The notes under the pieces are model-generated. The model was not told where the DNA came from. It did no database searches and saw nothing but the letters and a program-made list of their open reading frames with translations. A stretch of DNA of 64,000 nucleotides from Actinophytocola algeriensis (GTDB lineage Bacteria; Actinomycetota; Actinomycetes; Mycobacteriales; Pseudonocardiaceae). The stretch spans positions 691,698-755,697 of the forward strand of contig NZ_JACHJQ010000006.1 of assembly GCF_014203735.1 (NCBI RefSeq), written 5' to 3'. Of the stretch, positions 37,462 to 45,037 are shown in pieces (position 1 is the stretch's first letter; each line of letters begins with the position of its first letter). Made by a program: the position numbers and the translations under genes.

Positions 37462-39897
37462 TCACACCTCGACGCGCCGCAGTCGCGACGACGCGCCGTC
37501 GCGGGTGACCGCGAACTGCACCGGCACCCGCTCCGCCAGCGCCGGGACGTGCGTGACGATGCCGACCATCCGGTCGGTCTCGGCCGCGAGCCGCTCCAGC
37601 GTGGCCGCGACCGTGTCGAGCGTGGCCTCGTCGAGGGTGCCGAAACCCTCGTCGAGGAACATCGAGCTGAGGTCCCGCTTCCCGCCCGAGAGGCCAACGA
37701 CCTGGTGGGACAGCGCCAGCGCCAGCGCGAGCGACGCCTGGAACGTCTCCCCGCCGGACAGCGTGTTCACCGGCCGGGTGGTGCCCGCGTCGTTGTGGTC
37801 GAGCACGACGAGGTCGTTGCGGCTGTCGCGGTGCAGCTCGTACTGCCCGCCCGACAGCTGCATCAGGATCTCCGACGCCTCCGTCACCAGGGACTCGAGC
37901 GCCTCGGCGCACAGCCACGCCTCGAACCCGTTGGACTTCAGCAGCTGGCCGAGCAGGTGTGCGACCCGCTGCTCCTCGCGCGCCTGCGCGAGCTCCTCGA
38001 CCAGCGCCGCCGACCGGGACCGCTTGCCGGTCAGGTCCGCGAGGTCGCGCCGGGCGCCCTCGAGCGCGGTGCCGAGCACCACATCCGCCTTCGCGCGGTC
38101 GGGCAGCGGGACGTCGTGCTCGGCCAGCAGCGTCGCGACCGCCGTCCTGGCGGCCGTGCCCTCGGCGGCCAGCTCCCGCTCCGTGCGGTCCAGGTCGTCG
38201 ACGCGGGCGGTCAGCTCGTCGCGGTGGGTGGTCGCCCAGGTGAGCAGCGCCTGCCACGCCGCGGCGAGATCGGCGCCCTCCACCGGCGGCACACCCAGCG
38301 CCACGAACTGGTCGCGGCTGGCGCGTAGCGCCGCCCACGCGCGTTGTTCCTCGTCACCGAGCGCGGTGCGTTCCCTCTGCGCGTCGTCGACCGCACGGCG
38401 TGCGGCCCTGGCCCGGGTCCTGGCGCGCTCGGCGGCGGCATCGGCCGCCTCCCGCTTCTCCAGCGCGGTCTCGACCTCGGCGAGCGGCGGCGCGGACCGC
38501 AGCTCGGCGGCCAGCTCGGCGGACTGCCGCTGCCCGCCCTCGACCTCCGCCTTGGCGGTCGCGGCGGCACGAGCGGTGTCGGCGTGCGCCTTGCGCGCGG
38601 CCGTGACCTGGGACTTGGCCGTCTTCACCGCGACGCGGGCGTCGCCGAGGTCGGCCGGGACGGCGTGGTGCGGCAGGTCGTGGACCTGCTGGCGGCACAC
38701 CGGGCACGGCTCACCCTCGACCAGGTCGGCGGCGAGCGCGACCGCCCGGTGCGCGCGGTCGGCGGTGGTCTGCGCGGTCTCGGCGTCGGCGAGGGCCTGC
38801 TCGGCGGCCACCAGCTCGGCGGCCGCGGCCTTCTCCGCCGCGTCCGACTCCGCGGCGGCCGCGCTCAGCCGCTCCAGCCGGGACGTGAGCGTCGCCAGCC
38901 GGGTGTGGGCGTCGCGCCAGCGGACCAGCTCCGCCTGCTCCGGGAGCCCGGCGCGGGCGGCCTCCACTTTCGTCTCCGCCTCCTCCGCCTCGGCCTTCTC
39001 CGCGACGCGACGGGTGATCAGCTCGTCGGCGTCGGCGAGCCGGGTGGCGAGGTCCACCACGTCGCCGGGACGGCGCAGCCCCGACAGGTCGGCGAGTTGC
39101 TCACGCGCGATCTTCGTGGCGGCGTTGGCCTCCGCCCAGCGAGCGCGGACCTCGGCCATCTTCTCCACGGACTCGTCGACCGCGGGCACCAGACCGGCCA
39201 GCCGGTCGACCCGCTCCGACGCCGCCGCGACGACCTCGTCGGTGACCATGCCCAGCTCGGCCAGCTGCTTCTCGCGGTCCTTGAGCCTGCTCGCGGCGAC
39301 ACTCGCCCGCTCGCGGGCCTTCTTGCCGATGTCCTCGTACACCGCGAAGGCGAGCAGGTTGATCAGCAGGTCCTGGCGGTCACCGGCCTTGGCCTGCAGG
39401 AACTCCGCGAACCGGCCCTGTGGCAGCACGACGCACTGCGTGAACTGCTCGTACCCGATGCCCAGCAGCTCACTGACCGCGCCGGTGACCTTGTCGCCCT
39501 CGGCCACGGACTCGGCGACCGCCTCGAGGATCTTCGTGAGGTCCGCGTCAGGCGGCACCGACGGGTCGAGCCGGTCGAGCCGCGCCTCCTTGGTCTGCAC
39601 GTTGCCCTGTGCGCTGCGGCGCAGCAGCCGCACGGCCGCGTACCGGCCACCCGACGCCTCGAACACGAGGCACACCTTGCCCTCGTTGACCGACGGCGCG
39701 AGCGCGTTGCGGATGACGTTCCCCTTGCCCCACCGGGGAACCGTGCCGTACAGCGCGAAGCACAGGGCGTCGATCACCGTCGACTTGCCGGCACCGGTCG
39801 GACCGGTGAGCACGAAGAAGTCGACGTCGTGCAGCGCCACGTCGGTCTCGTCGCGGTAGCTGCCGAAGCCCTCGAACATCAGGCGCAACGGACGCAT
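37462..39897 (-). CDS. sbcC: SbcC/Rad50-type SMC ATPase of DNA end processing
   Basis: 811 residues. Walker A is GPTGAGKST at 32-40 and the Q-loop region is CVVLPQGRFAEFLQAK. A long coiled coil (about 190-680) carries the zinc hook CPVC at residues 398-401, the ABC signature LSGGE is at 713-717, and Walker B FLDEGFGTLD surrounds Asp 749 and Glu 750. This is a short Rad50 compared with about 1000 residues in many bacteria, chiefly through a shorter coiled coil. With SbcD it forms the complex that opens and trims double-strand ends and hairpins. It lies between sbcD and nurA on the same strand. Confidence 0.93.
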   Translation of the reverse strand: MRPLRLMFEGFGSYRDETDVALHDVDFFVLTGPTGAGKSTVIDALCFALYGTVPRWGKGNVIRNALAPSVNEGKVCLVFEASGGRYAAVRLLRRSAQGNVQTKEARLDRLDPSVPPDADLTKILEAVAESVAEGDKVTGAVSELLGIGYEQFTQCVVLPQGRFAEFLQAKAGDRQDLLINLLAFAVYEDIGKKARERASVAASRLKDREKQLAELGMVTDEVVAAASERVDRLAGLVPAVDESVEKMAEVRARWAEANAATKIAREQLADLSGLRRPGDVVDLATRLADADELITRRVAEKAEAEEAETKVEAARAGLPEQAELVRWRDAHTRLATLTSRLERLSAAAAESDAAEKAAAAELVAAEQALADAETAQTTADRAHRAVALAADLVEGEPCPVCRQQVHDLPHHAVPADLGDARVAVKTAKSQVTAARKAHADTARAAATAKAEVEGGQRQSAELAAELRSAPPLAEVETALEKREAADAAAERARTRARAARRAVDDAQRERTALGDEEQRAWAALRASRDQFVALGVPPVEGADLAAAWQALLTWATTHRDELTARVDDLDRTERELAAEGTAARTAVATLLAEHDVPLPDRAKADVVLGTALEGARRDLADLTGKRSRSAALVEELAQAREEQRVAHLLGQLLKSNGFEAWLCAEALESLVTEASEILMQLSGGQYELHRDSRNDLVVLDHNDAGTTRPVNTLSGGETFQASLALALALSHQVVGLSGGKRDLSSMFLDEGFGTLDEATLDTVAATLERLAAETDRMVGIVTHVPALAERVPVQFAVTRDGASSRLRRVEV

Positions 39898-39960
39898 GTC
39901 AGCGGCCTCCCGTGTGGAATCGTTCGCGTCGTTCCTCCGGCGGCACGCCGTCGCTCCCGC

Positions 39961-41106
39961 TCATGTCGACTCTTCGAGCAGCTCGGCGAACATGGCGCCC
40001 AGCCGGGGGTCGTCGATCTCCTTCTCCGACAGGAAGTCCGCGAACAGGTCGGTCGGCGACCGGCCCACCCGGGACTTCACCGCACCGGACTGGGCCCTGG
40101 CACGGAAGTTCTCGTCGATCTGCACGTCGAGCGTGTTCGGCAGCTTCTCGCGGACCATGTCGGCGATCCCGGCCTTGGCCTTCTCCTTGAGGATCACCCG
40201 CAGGAACGCGTCCCCCGCCTCCTCCCCCGCGGCGACCACCTCGTCGAACGTGCCCCGCAGGGTCGCGAGGCGGCGGCCGCCGGTCAGCGGCACCGGCCGG
40301 ACCGTGGCGCGGGTGTCCGGCGTGACGTGCACGATCAGCGCGACCGACGTGTTGTCCTCCTCCCCGAAGTCCAGCGCGATCGGCGACCCCGAGTACGCGA
40401 TGGGGCACGGCCCGCCGATCTCCTGGTACCGGTGCAGGTGCCCGAGCGCGGCGTAGTGCGTGCTGACGGGGAACGTGTCCGGTGGCACCTCGTAGCCGAG
40501 CAACTGCACCTGCCGCTCGCCGCCGCCCCAGCGGCCGCCCAGCATGGTGGCGTGTGTGGTGACGAGGTTGACCGTGTCGCCGCTGAAGTCCGCGCACAGC
40601 ATGCCGATGATCGACCGCATGCGGTTGGCGTAGTCCTGGTTGTGCTGCGACGGCGCGTGCAGCAGGACCTCGGCGGCGCGGACCGCTACCCGGTGCGACA
40701 GGAACGGCAGCGCGGCGACCACGGCCTGCTCACCGGACCGGGCCTTGAGCGTCACGCTGCCGCCGCGGTCGGGCCGCTGCGGCGTGCCGACGACGTGCAT
40801 GCCCAGCTCACCGAGCACCGGGCGGTACACGTCCTGCACGAGCCGCGCGTTGTCGTGGTTGCCCGCGAGCACCACCACGTGCCTGCCCTCGGCACGGAGC
40901 GCCATGAGCGTCTGCATGACCAGGCCCTGCGCCTGTGGGCTGGGCGCGGCGGTCTCGAACAGGTCGCCTGCGACGATGACGAGGTCGACGTCCTCCTCGT
41001 CGGCGACCCGCACGAGGTCGCGGAGGACGGCACGCTGCTCGTCGATGCGTGGCTGGTTCTTGAGCACCTTGCCGACGTGCCAGTCGGCCGTGTGCAGGAT
41101 CTTCAT
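39961..41106 (-). CDS. sbcD: SbcD/Mre11-type exonuclease subunit
   Basis: 381 residues of the calcineurin-like nuclease family. Metal ligands are visible in order: HTADWHVG (Asp 8, His 10), AGDLFE (Asp 48), LAGNHDN (Asn 83, His 84), TTHATMLGG, and LGHLHR. The C-terminal region carries the helix-loop-helix that binds the SbcC coiled coil. It partners SbcC, encoded 63 bases downstream. A 32-bp triple repeat separates it from herA upstream. Confidence 0.93.
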   Translation of the reverse strand: MKILHTADWHVGKVLKNQPRIDEQRAVLRDLVRVADEEDVDLVIVAGDLFETAAPSPQAQGLVMQTLMALRAEGRHVVVLAGNHDNARLVQDVYRPVLGELGMHVVGTPQRPDRGGSVTLKARSGEQAVVAALPFLSHRVAVRAAEVLLHAPSQHNQDYANRMRSIIGMLCADFSGDTVNLVTTHATMLGGRWGGGERQVQLLGYEVPPDTFPVSTHYAALGHLHRYQEIGGPCPIAYSGSPIALDFGEEDNTSVALIVHVTPDTRATVRPVPLTGGRRLATLRGTFDEVVAAGEEAGDAFLRVILKEKAKAGIADMVREKLPNTLDVQIDENFRARAQSGAVKSRVGRSPTDLFADFLSEKEIDDPRLGAMFAELLEEST

Positions 41107-41125
41107 GAGGCCCCTCTGTACGACT

Positions 41126-41221
41126 CAGTGCTGTCGATTCGCTCCGCAAGCTCCGCTCAGTGCTGTCGATTCGCTCCGCAAGCTCCGCTCAGTGCTGTCG
41201 ATTCGCTCCGCAAGCTCCGCT
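41126..41221. repeat. Three exact tandem copies of a 32-bp unit between herA and sbcD
   Basis: The unit starting CAGTGCTGTCGATTCGCTCC and ending GCAAGCTCCGCT occurs at 41126-41157, 41158-41189 and 41190-41221 without mismatch. It begins 20 bases before the sbcD start codon and ends at the herA stop. On the operon's coding strand each copy carries GCGGAGC twice, purine-rich motifs that could serve as ribosome entry sites. It may reflect recent slippage. Confidence 0.95.
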
Positions 41222-43002
41222 CAGAACGGTGGTGGGTCGTCGTCCAGTCCGGCGAACGGGTCGGCGGGCGGCGCGGGACCGTCGTCGACACCGGTCCACG
41301 CCCCCTTCTCCGCGGGCCGCGTCGCCCACGCGGGGAACGGGAACTCGATCGCCAGCGGCACCGGGATGTCGGGCTGTGAGACGAACATCGTGCCGGGCTT
41401 CGCGATCGTCGCACGCTGCCGCTGCGCGGGCGGCAGGTAGCCGTACTCGGGCCGCGACGCCTCGGCCGGGTCGAGCCGTCCGGCGACGCGGATGGAGCAG
41501 TTCGCGACGATGCGCCGCTCCACCTCGGACGCGGTCTGCTGCGCGCCGATGAGGATCACGCCCAGCGACCGGCCCCGCTCGGCGACGTCGAGCAGGATCT
41601 GCTTGATCGGGCTGTCACCGTCACGCGGCGCGTACTTGTTCAGCTCGTCCAGCACGATGAACATCAGCGGCCGCGCGGTGCCCTGCTCTTCCTTGCGGCG
41701 GAACTCCTGCCGCAGCGACACACCGACCACGAACCGCTGCGCCCGGTCCGGCAGGTTGTGCAGGTCGATGACCGTGACCTGCGCCTTCGACGTGGTGAGC
41801 GACCGGTCGCCCCGGTCCTTGAGGTCCGACCGGATCAGCCGCTCGAGCGGCTTCACGGCCGAGCGGAGGCGACGCAGGAACGCGTTGACGCTGCCGGTCG
41901 ACGTCGACCCGGCCACCCAGTCGCGGCGCAGCTCCTCGTCCAGCAGCTCGTCCTCGATCAGCCCGACGAGCTGCTCGAAGGTGCGGATCGGGCCGCCGTT
42001 GACCGCCTCCACCCCGGAGATCGAGATGGCCCCGTCCGCGCCGACCTTGGTGTAGTCCCGCTTGAGCCGGGCGGCGACCTGGCCGATCAGCATCGTGTAC
42101 TGGGCGCGTTCGTCCTCGCCGTCGGCGAACACGAACGGCATCAGCTCCTGCTCGCAGAACTCGGCGAGCGTCCAGTAGAACGGCGACACCGCGCGGTCGC
42201 GGGCCCGCACGTCCGGGGTGCCACTCGGGTCACCCGGCCGCGGCGGCGCGAACACCTGCACGTTGCGGAACGACGAGGACGGCAGGCCGAGCACGCCGTA
42301 CTTCGCGCGCATGGCGTCGGTGAGGCGGGAGTTCTCGTAGTCGAGGAACAGCAGGTCCTCGCCCTTGACCGAGAAGATCAGCGCCTTGGTGTTGTGCGCC
42401 TCGCCGTGCAGCACCCCCGAGTTGAAGATCGAGTGCAGCATGAACGTGGCGAACGAGGTCTTCGTCGCGATGCCGGAGACACCGGAGATCGAGACGTGGC
42501 CGCCGCGGGTGCCGTCGACGAACTCGAAGTTGAGGTACACCGGCTGCCCGTCACGCCCGATGCCGATCGGCACCTTCGCGTCGGCCATCGTGTCGAAGTA
42601 CAGCGCCGAGTCACGGGCGTCGCCCTCGGCCCGCATCACCGGACTGCCGGGCCGCGGCGGCACGTACACCTCTGGCTCGACCCGGGTGACCGTCACCTCG
42701 GCGACCTCGGACACCTCGGCGGGCAACGCGCCCTGCTCGATGAGGAACACGTCGGACGCGAACCGCGCACCCTCGTGCCCGGCCTCGATCTGGGTGACCA
42801 CCCCGGCGATCTGCACCTCGCTGCCGTCCGGCAGCTTGCGCTTGGTCACGACCACGTCGTCGAGTTGCAGGTACTGGTCGGCCGCGACCCCGACGGAGAA
42901 CTCGAGCGGACTGGCGGCGACGGTGCCGACCACGAGGCCGACCGGCCTGGCCTGCCCGTTCGGCCCCACCGCCAGGTCCGTCGCGCCGTTCGGCTCTGGC
43001 AC
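41221..43002 (-). CDS. herA: HerA-type hexameric DNA-pumping ATPase
   Basis: 593 residues. An N-terminal beta-barrel (HAS-barrel, about 18-110) is followed by the HerA/FtsK-like ATPase core. The P-loop is SISGVSGIATKTSF (Lys 181, Thr 182), where the usual second Gly before Lys is Thr. Walker B is LMFIVLDELNKYAP (Asp 452, Glu 453) with a downstream VILIGAQQTASEVERRI sensor/arginine region. In archaea HerA forms a hexamer that pumps DNA into NurA and cooperates with Mre11-Rad50; genes for all three partners follow. GTG at 43002 has AAGGAG at -7. The last 50 residues are acidic and proline-rich. Confidence 0.85.
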   Translation of the reverse strand: MPEPNGATDLAVGPNGQARPVGLVVGTVAASPLEFSVGVAADQYLQLDDVVVTKRKLPDGSEVQIAGVVTQIEAGHEGARFASDVFLIEQGALPAEVSEVAEVTVTRVEPEVYVPPRPGSPVMRAEGDARDSALYFDTMADAKVPIGIGRDGQPVYLNFEFVDGTRGGHVSISGVSGIATKTSFATFMLHSIFNSGVLHGEAHNTKALIFSVKGEDLLFLDYENSRLTDAMRAKYGVLGLPSSSFRNVQVFAPPRPGDPSGTPDVRARDRAVSPFYWTLAEFCEQELMPFVFADGEDERAQYTMLIGQVAARLKRDYTKVGADGAISISGVEAVNGGPIRTFEQLVGLIEDELLDEELRRDWVAGSTSTGSVNAFLRRLRSAVKPLERLIRSDLKDRGDRSLTTSKAQVTVIDLHNLPDRAQRFVVGVSLRQEFRRKEEQGTARPLMFIVLDELNKYAPRDGDSPIKQILLDVAERGRSLGVILIGAQQTASEVERRIVANCSIRVAGRLDPAEASRPEYGYLPPAQRQRATIAKPGTMFVSQPDIPVPLAIEFPFPAWATRPAEKGAWTGVDDGPAPPADPFAGLDDDPPPF

Positions 43003-43032
43003 ACGCGCTCCTTAGACGTTCGAGAGGCCCGC

Positions 43033-43054
43033 AGTCTATGTCCGCCCTCGGACA
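43033..43054 (-). promoter_or_regulatory. Candidate damage-inducible promoter of the herA operon
   Basis: On the minus strand TGTCCGAG (43054-43047), eight bases, then TAGACT (43038-43033) stand about 30 bases before the herA start. This fits the RecA-independent (PafBC) promoter pattern TGTCRGTG-N8-TAnnnT in six of eight upstream positions and the whole -10. The match is partial. Confidence 0.4.
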
Positions 43055-43088
43055 CAGCCCGGGACCCCCGAACGTGGGCGTTGCGCGT

Positions 43089-43694
43089 CTACGGGAAACA
43101 GGCGGTGCTGTAGAAGCCCCACTGTCCAGCGTGCATGGCCCGCACGCCACGCGGTCCGTAGCGGCGGTAGGGCTCGTCGCGGATGTCGCCCTGCTCGCCC
43201 TTCACGAGCGGGTCGCCCCACTCCCAGGAGAAGTGGTCGGCGGTCGGGTCGTAGTTGCGGTAGAACCGGCCGGCCTCGCACCGGTTGGTCTCGCAGTGCG
43301 TGTAGGTGCCGTTGCAGGGCTCACGGAGTTCGGCGGTGGTGGGTTCGGCGGGCGCGGCGGGCAGGTCATAGGCCTCGCACAGGATGTACCCGGTCCGCGC
43401 GAGCTGCCACGAGTAGCCGTAGCACCAGAGCGGCTCGTAGGGGTCGGCGTGGTAGACGATGAACGTCGACCCGGCCCGCAACGCGCCAAGGTACGGGCCG
43501 TGCGGCGAGCAGACCGGCGGGTTCGACATCTCGTGCAGGTTCGTGTCGCGGTTGATGGTCCGCTGCCGGGGGTTGGGGTCCTTGAAGTGGCTGGCGCATT
43601 CCGGTGGCCGCGTGTCCTGGACGGACACGTCGGCGCTGGCGGGGACGGCGGCCGGAACCAGTGCGATCGCGGCCGCCAGGAGCACTTTCAGCAT
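43089..43694 (-). CDS. Small secreted protein (201 aa), hypothetical
   Basis: A clear signal peptide (MLKVLLAAAIALVPAAVPASA) precedes a mature part of about 180 residues with eight cysteines, probably disulfide-bonded outside the cell. The segment LRAGSTFIVYHADPYEPLWCYGYSWQ looks like an SH3-like beta fold of the kind that binds peptidoglycan, which is an inference from pattern only. It stands alone, 87 bases upstream of herA on the same strand, and no partner is evident. Confidence 0.65.
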   Translation of the reverse strand: MLKVLLAAAIALVPAAVPASADVSVQDTRPPECASHFKDPNPRQRTINRDTNLHEMSNPPVCSPHGPYLGALRAGSTFIVYHADPYEPLWCYGYSWQLARTGYILCEAYDLPAAPAEPTTAELREPCNGTYTHCETNRCEAGRFYRNYDPTADHFSWEWGDPLVKGEQGDIRDEPYRRYGPRGVRAMHAGQWGFYSTACFP

Positions 43695-43765
43695 GTCATC
43701 CGACGCTACGGACGACTTTCACGCAGAGCGATCGGATGTGCGCGGAGAGAACACGACTGTGCACG

Positions 43766-45037
43766 TCACGGCAAAGAAGGTTGGTACAGCCACTGGTCGA
43801 AGAACGCCGTCAGCGAGCGGCCGGCGTGCCGTTGGGCCAGGGCTGCGAAGTCCGACGTCACCACCGTGCCGTGCCGGTGGGTGGCGGTCCACTCGCGCAG
43901 CAACGGGAAGAAGACCTCGTCGCCGACGAGCGTCCGCAGGGTGTGCAACGTGAGCGCACCCCGCTGGTAGAGGCGGTCGTCGAACATGTCGCGGGCCGGG
44001 GGGTCGCCGATGCGGAGGTTCTGCGGCATGGTCGCCAGCAGGGCCCTGGACCGGGCCGCGAGGGTCTCCGCGCGGGGGCCGCCCGACCGTTCCGACCACA
44101 GCCACTCCGCGTACGCGGCGAAGCCCTCGTTGAGCCAGATGTGCTGCCAGTCCGCGAGCCCGACGCTGTTGCCGAACCACTGGTGCGCCAGCTCGTGTGC
44201 GACCAGCCGCTCGTGACCTCGGTGGCCGTCGACGTGGTTGGCACCGAAGATCGACAGGCCCTGCGCCTCGACCGGCACCTCCAGCTCGTCGTCGGTCACG
44301 ACGACCGCGTACTCCGCGAACGGGTACGGCCCGAACAGCTCCGTGAAGACCCGCATCATCTTGGGCTGGCGGGCGAAGTCGTGCTGGGCGGCGCGGGACA
44401 GTCCCCGCGACACCGCGAGGATCTGCCCCGGCGACAACAGGATCCGCTCGTAGAGTCCTATTTGGACAGTCGCGAGGTAGGGCGCCATCGGCTCGTCGGC
44501 CACGTAGGTCCACGTGGCGGTGGAGCCGCCGGAGGTGCGTGCCGACAGCACTCCGTTGGCCACCACGGTGTACGCGGTCGGGACGGTGACCTCGATGCGG
44601 AAGGTGGCCTTGGCGCCGACGTGGTCGTCGCACGGGAACCAGGACGGCGCGCCGACGGGCTGGCTCGCGACGATGACCCCGTCGGTCAGCTCGTCCCAGC
44701 CGACCTCGCCCCAGTACCGGGTGCGGACCGGCGTCGGCCGTCCCGCGTACCGGATCTCCACCGGGAAGGGGGTGTCCACGAGGAACCGGCCGCGGATGCG
44801 CACCTTCCCGCCGCGGTGGGTCCACCGCACGGGTTTGCCGTCCACCAGCACGCGCTCGATGCGGAACGGTCCGAGGTCGAACACGAGCGGGGTGTCCGCG
44901 GCGGCCGCGACCACGGTCAGTCGCGCCTTCCCCGACAGCCGCCCGGTCGCCGGTTTCGTCGCCAGCTCGAGGTCGTAGTGCGAGACCCGGTAGCCGTGGT
45001 TGCCGTGCCCGAGCAGGCCGGTGTCGCTCAACGCCAT
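43766..45037 (-). CDS. M1-family zinc aminopeptidase
   Basis: 423 residues. The zinc site is HELAHQWFGN with the third ligand in HIWLNEGFAAYAEWL (HExxH-x18-E), near residues 270-300. The substrate-recognition segment reads PVEAQGLSIFG in place of GAMEN, a known variant among actinomycete short M1 peptidases. No signal peptide is seen, so it is likely cytoplasmic or peripheral. Its start at 45037 overlaps the end of the Pls/PosA-type synthetase gene by 10 bases, implying coupled synthesis. An aminopeptidase beside a poly-amino-acid synthetase recalls the epsilon-polylysine-degrading aminopeptidase of Streptomyces albulus. Confidence 0.88.
   Translation of the reverse strand: MALSDTGLLGHGNHGYRVSHYDLELATKPATGRLSGKARLTVVAAAADTPLVFDLGPFRIERVLVDGKPVRWTHRGGKVRIRGRFLVDTPFPVEIRYAGRPTPVRTRYWGEVGWDELTDGVIVASQPVGAPSWFPCDDHVGAKATFRIEVTVPTAYTVVANGVLSARTSGGSTATWTYVADEPMAPYLATVQIGLYERILLSPGQILAVSRGLSRAAQHDFARQPKMMRVFTELFGPYPFAEYAVVVTDDELEVPVEAQGLSIFGANHVDGHRGHERLVAHELAHQWFGNSVGLADWQHIWLNEGFAAYAEWLWSERSGGPRAETLAARSRALLATMPQNLRIGDPPARDMFDDRLYQRGALTLHTLRTLVGDEVFFPLLREWTATHRHGTVVTSDFAALAQRHAGRSLTAFFDQWLYQPSLP

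Noticed and set aside
41126-41221. CRISPR-like array
   Set aside because: The three 32-bp copies are directly adjacent with no spacers and no cas genes are present.
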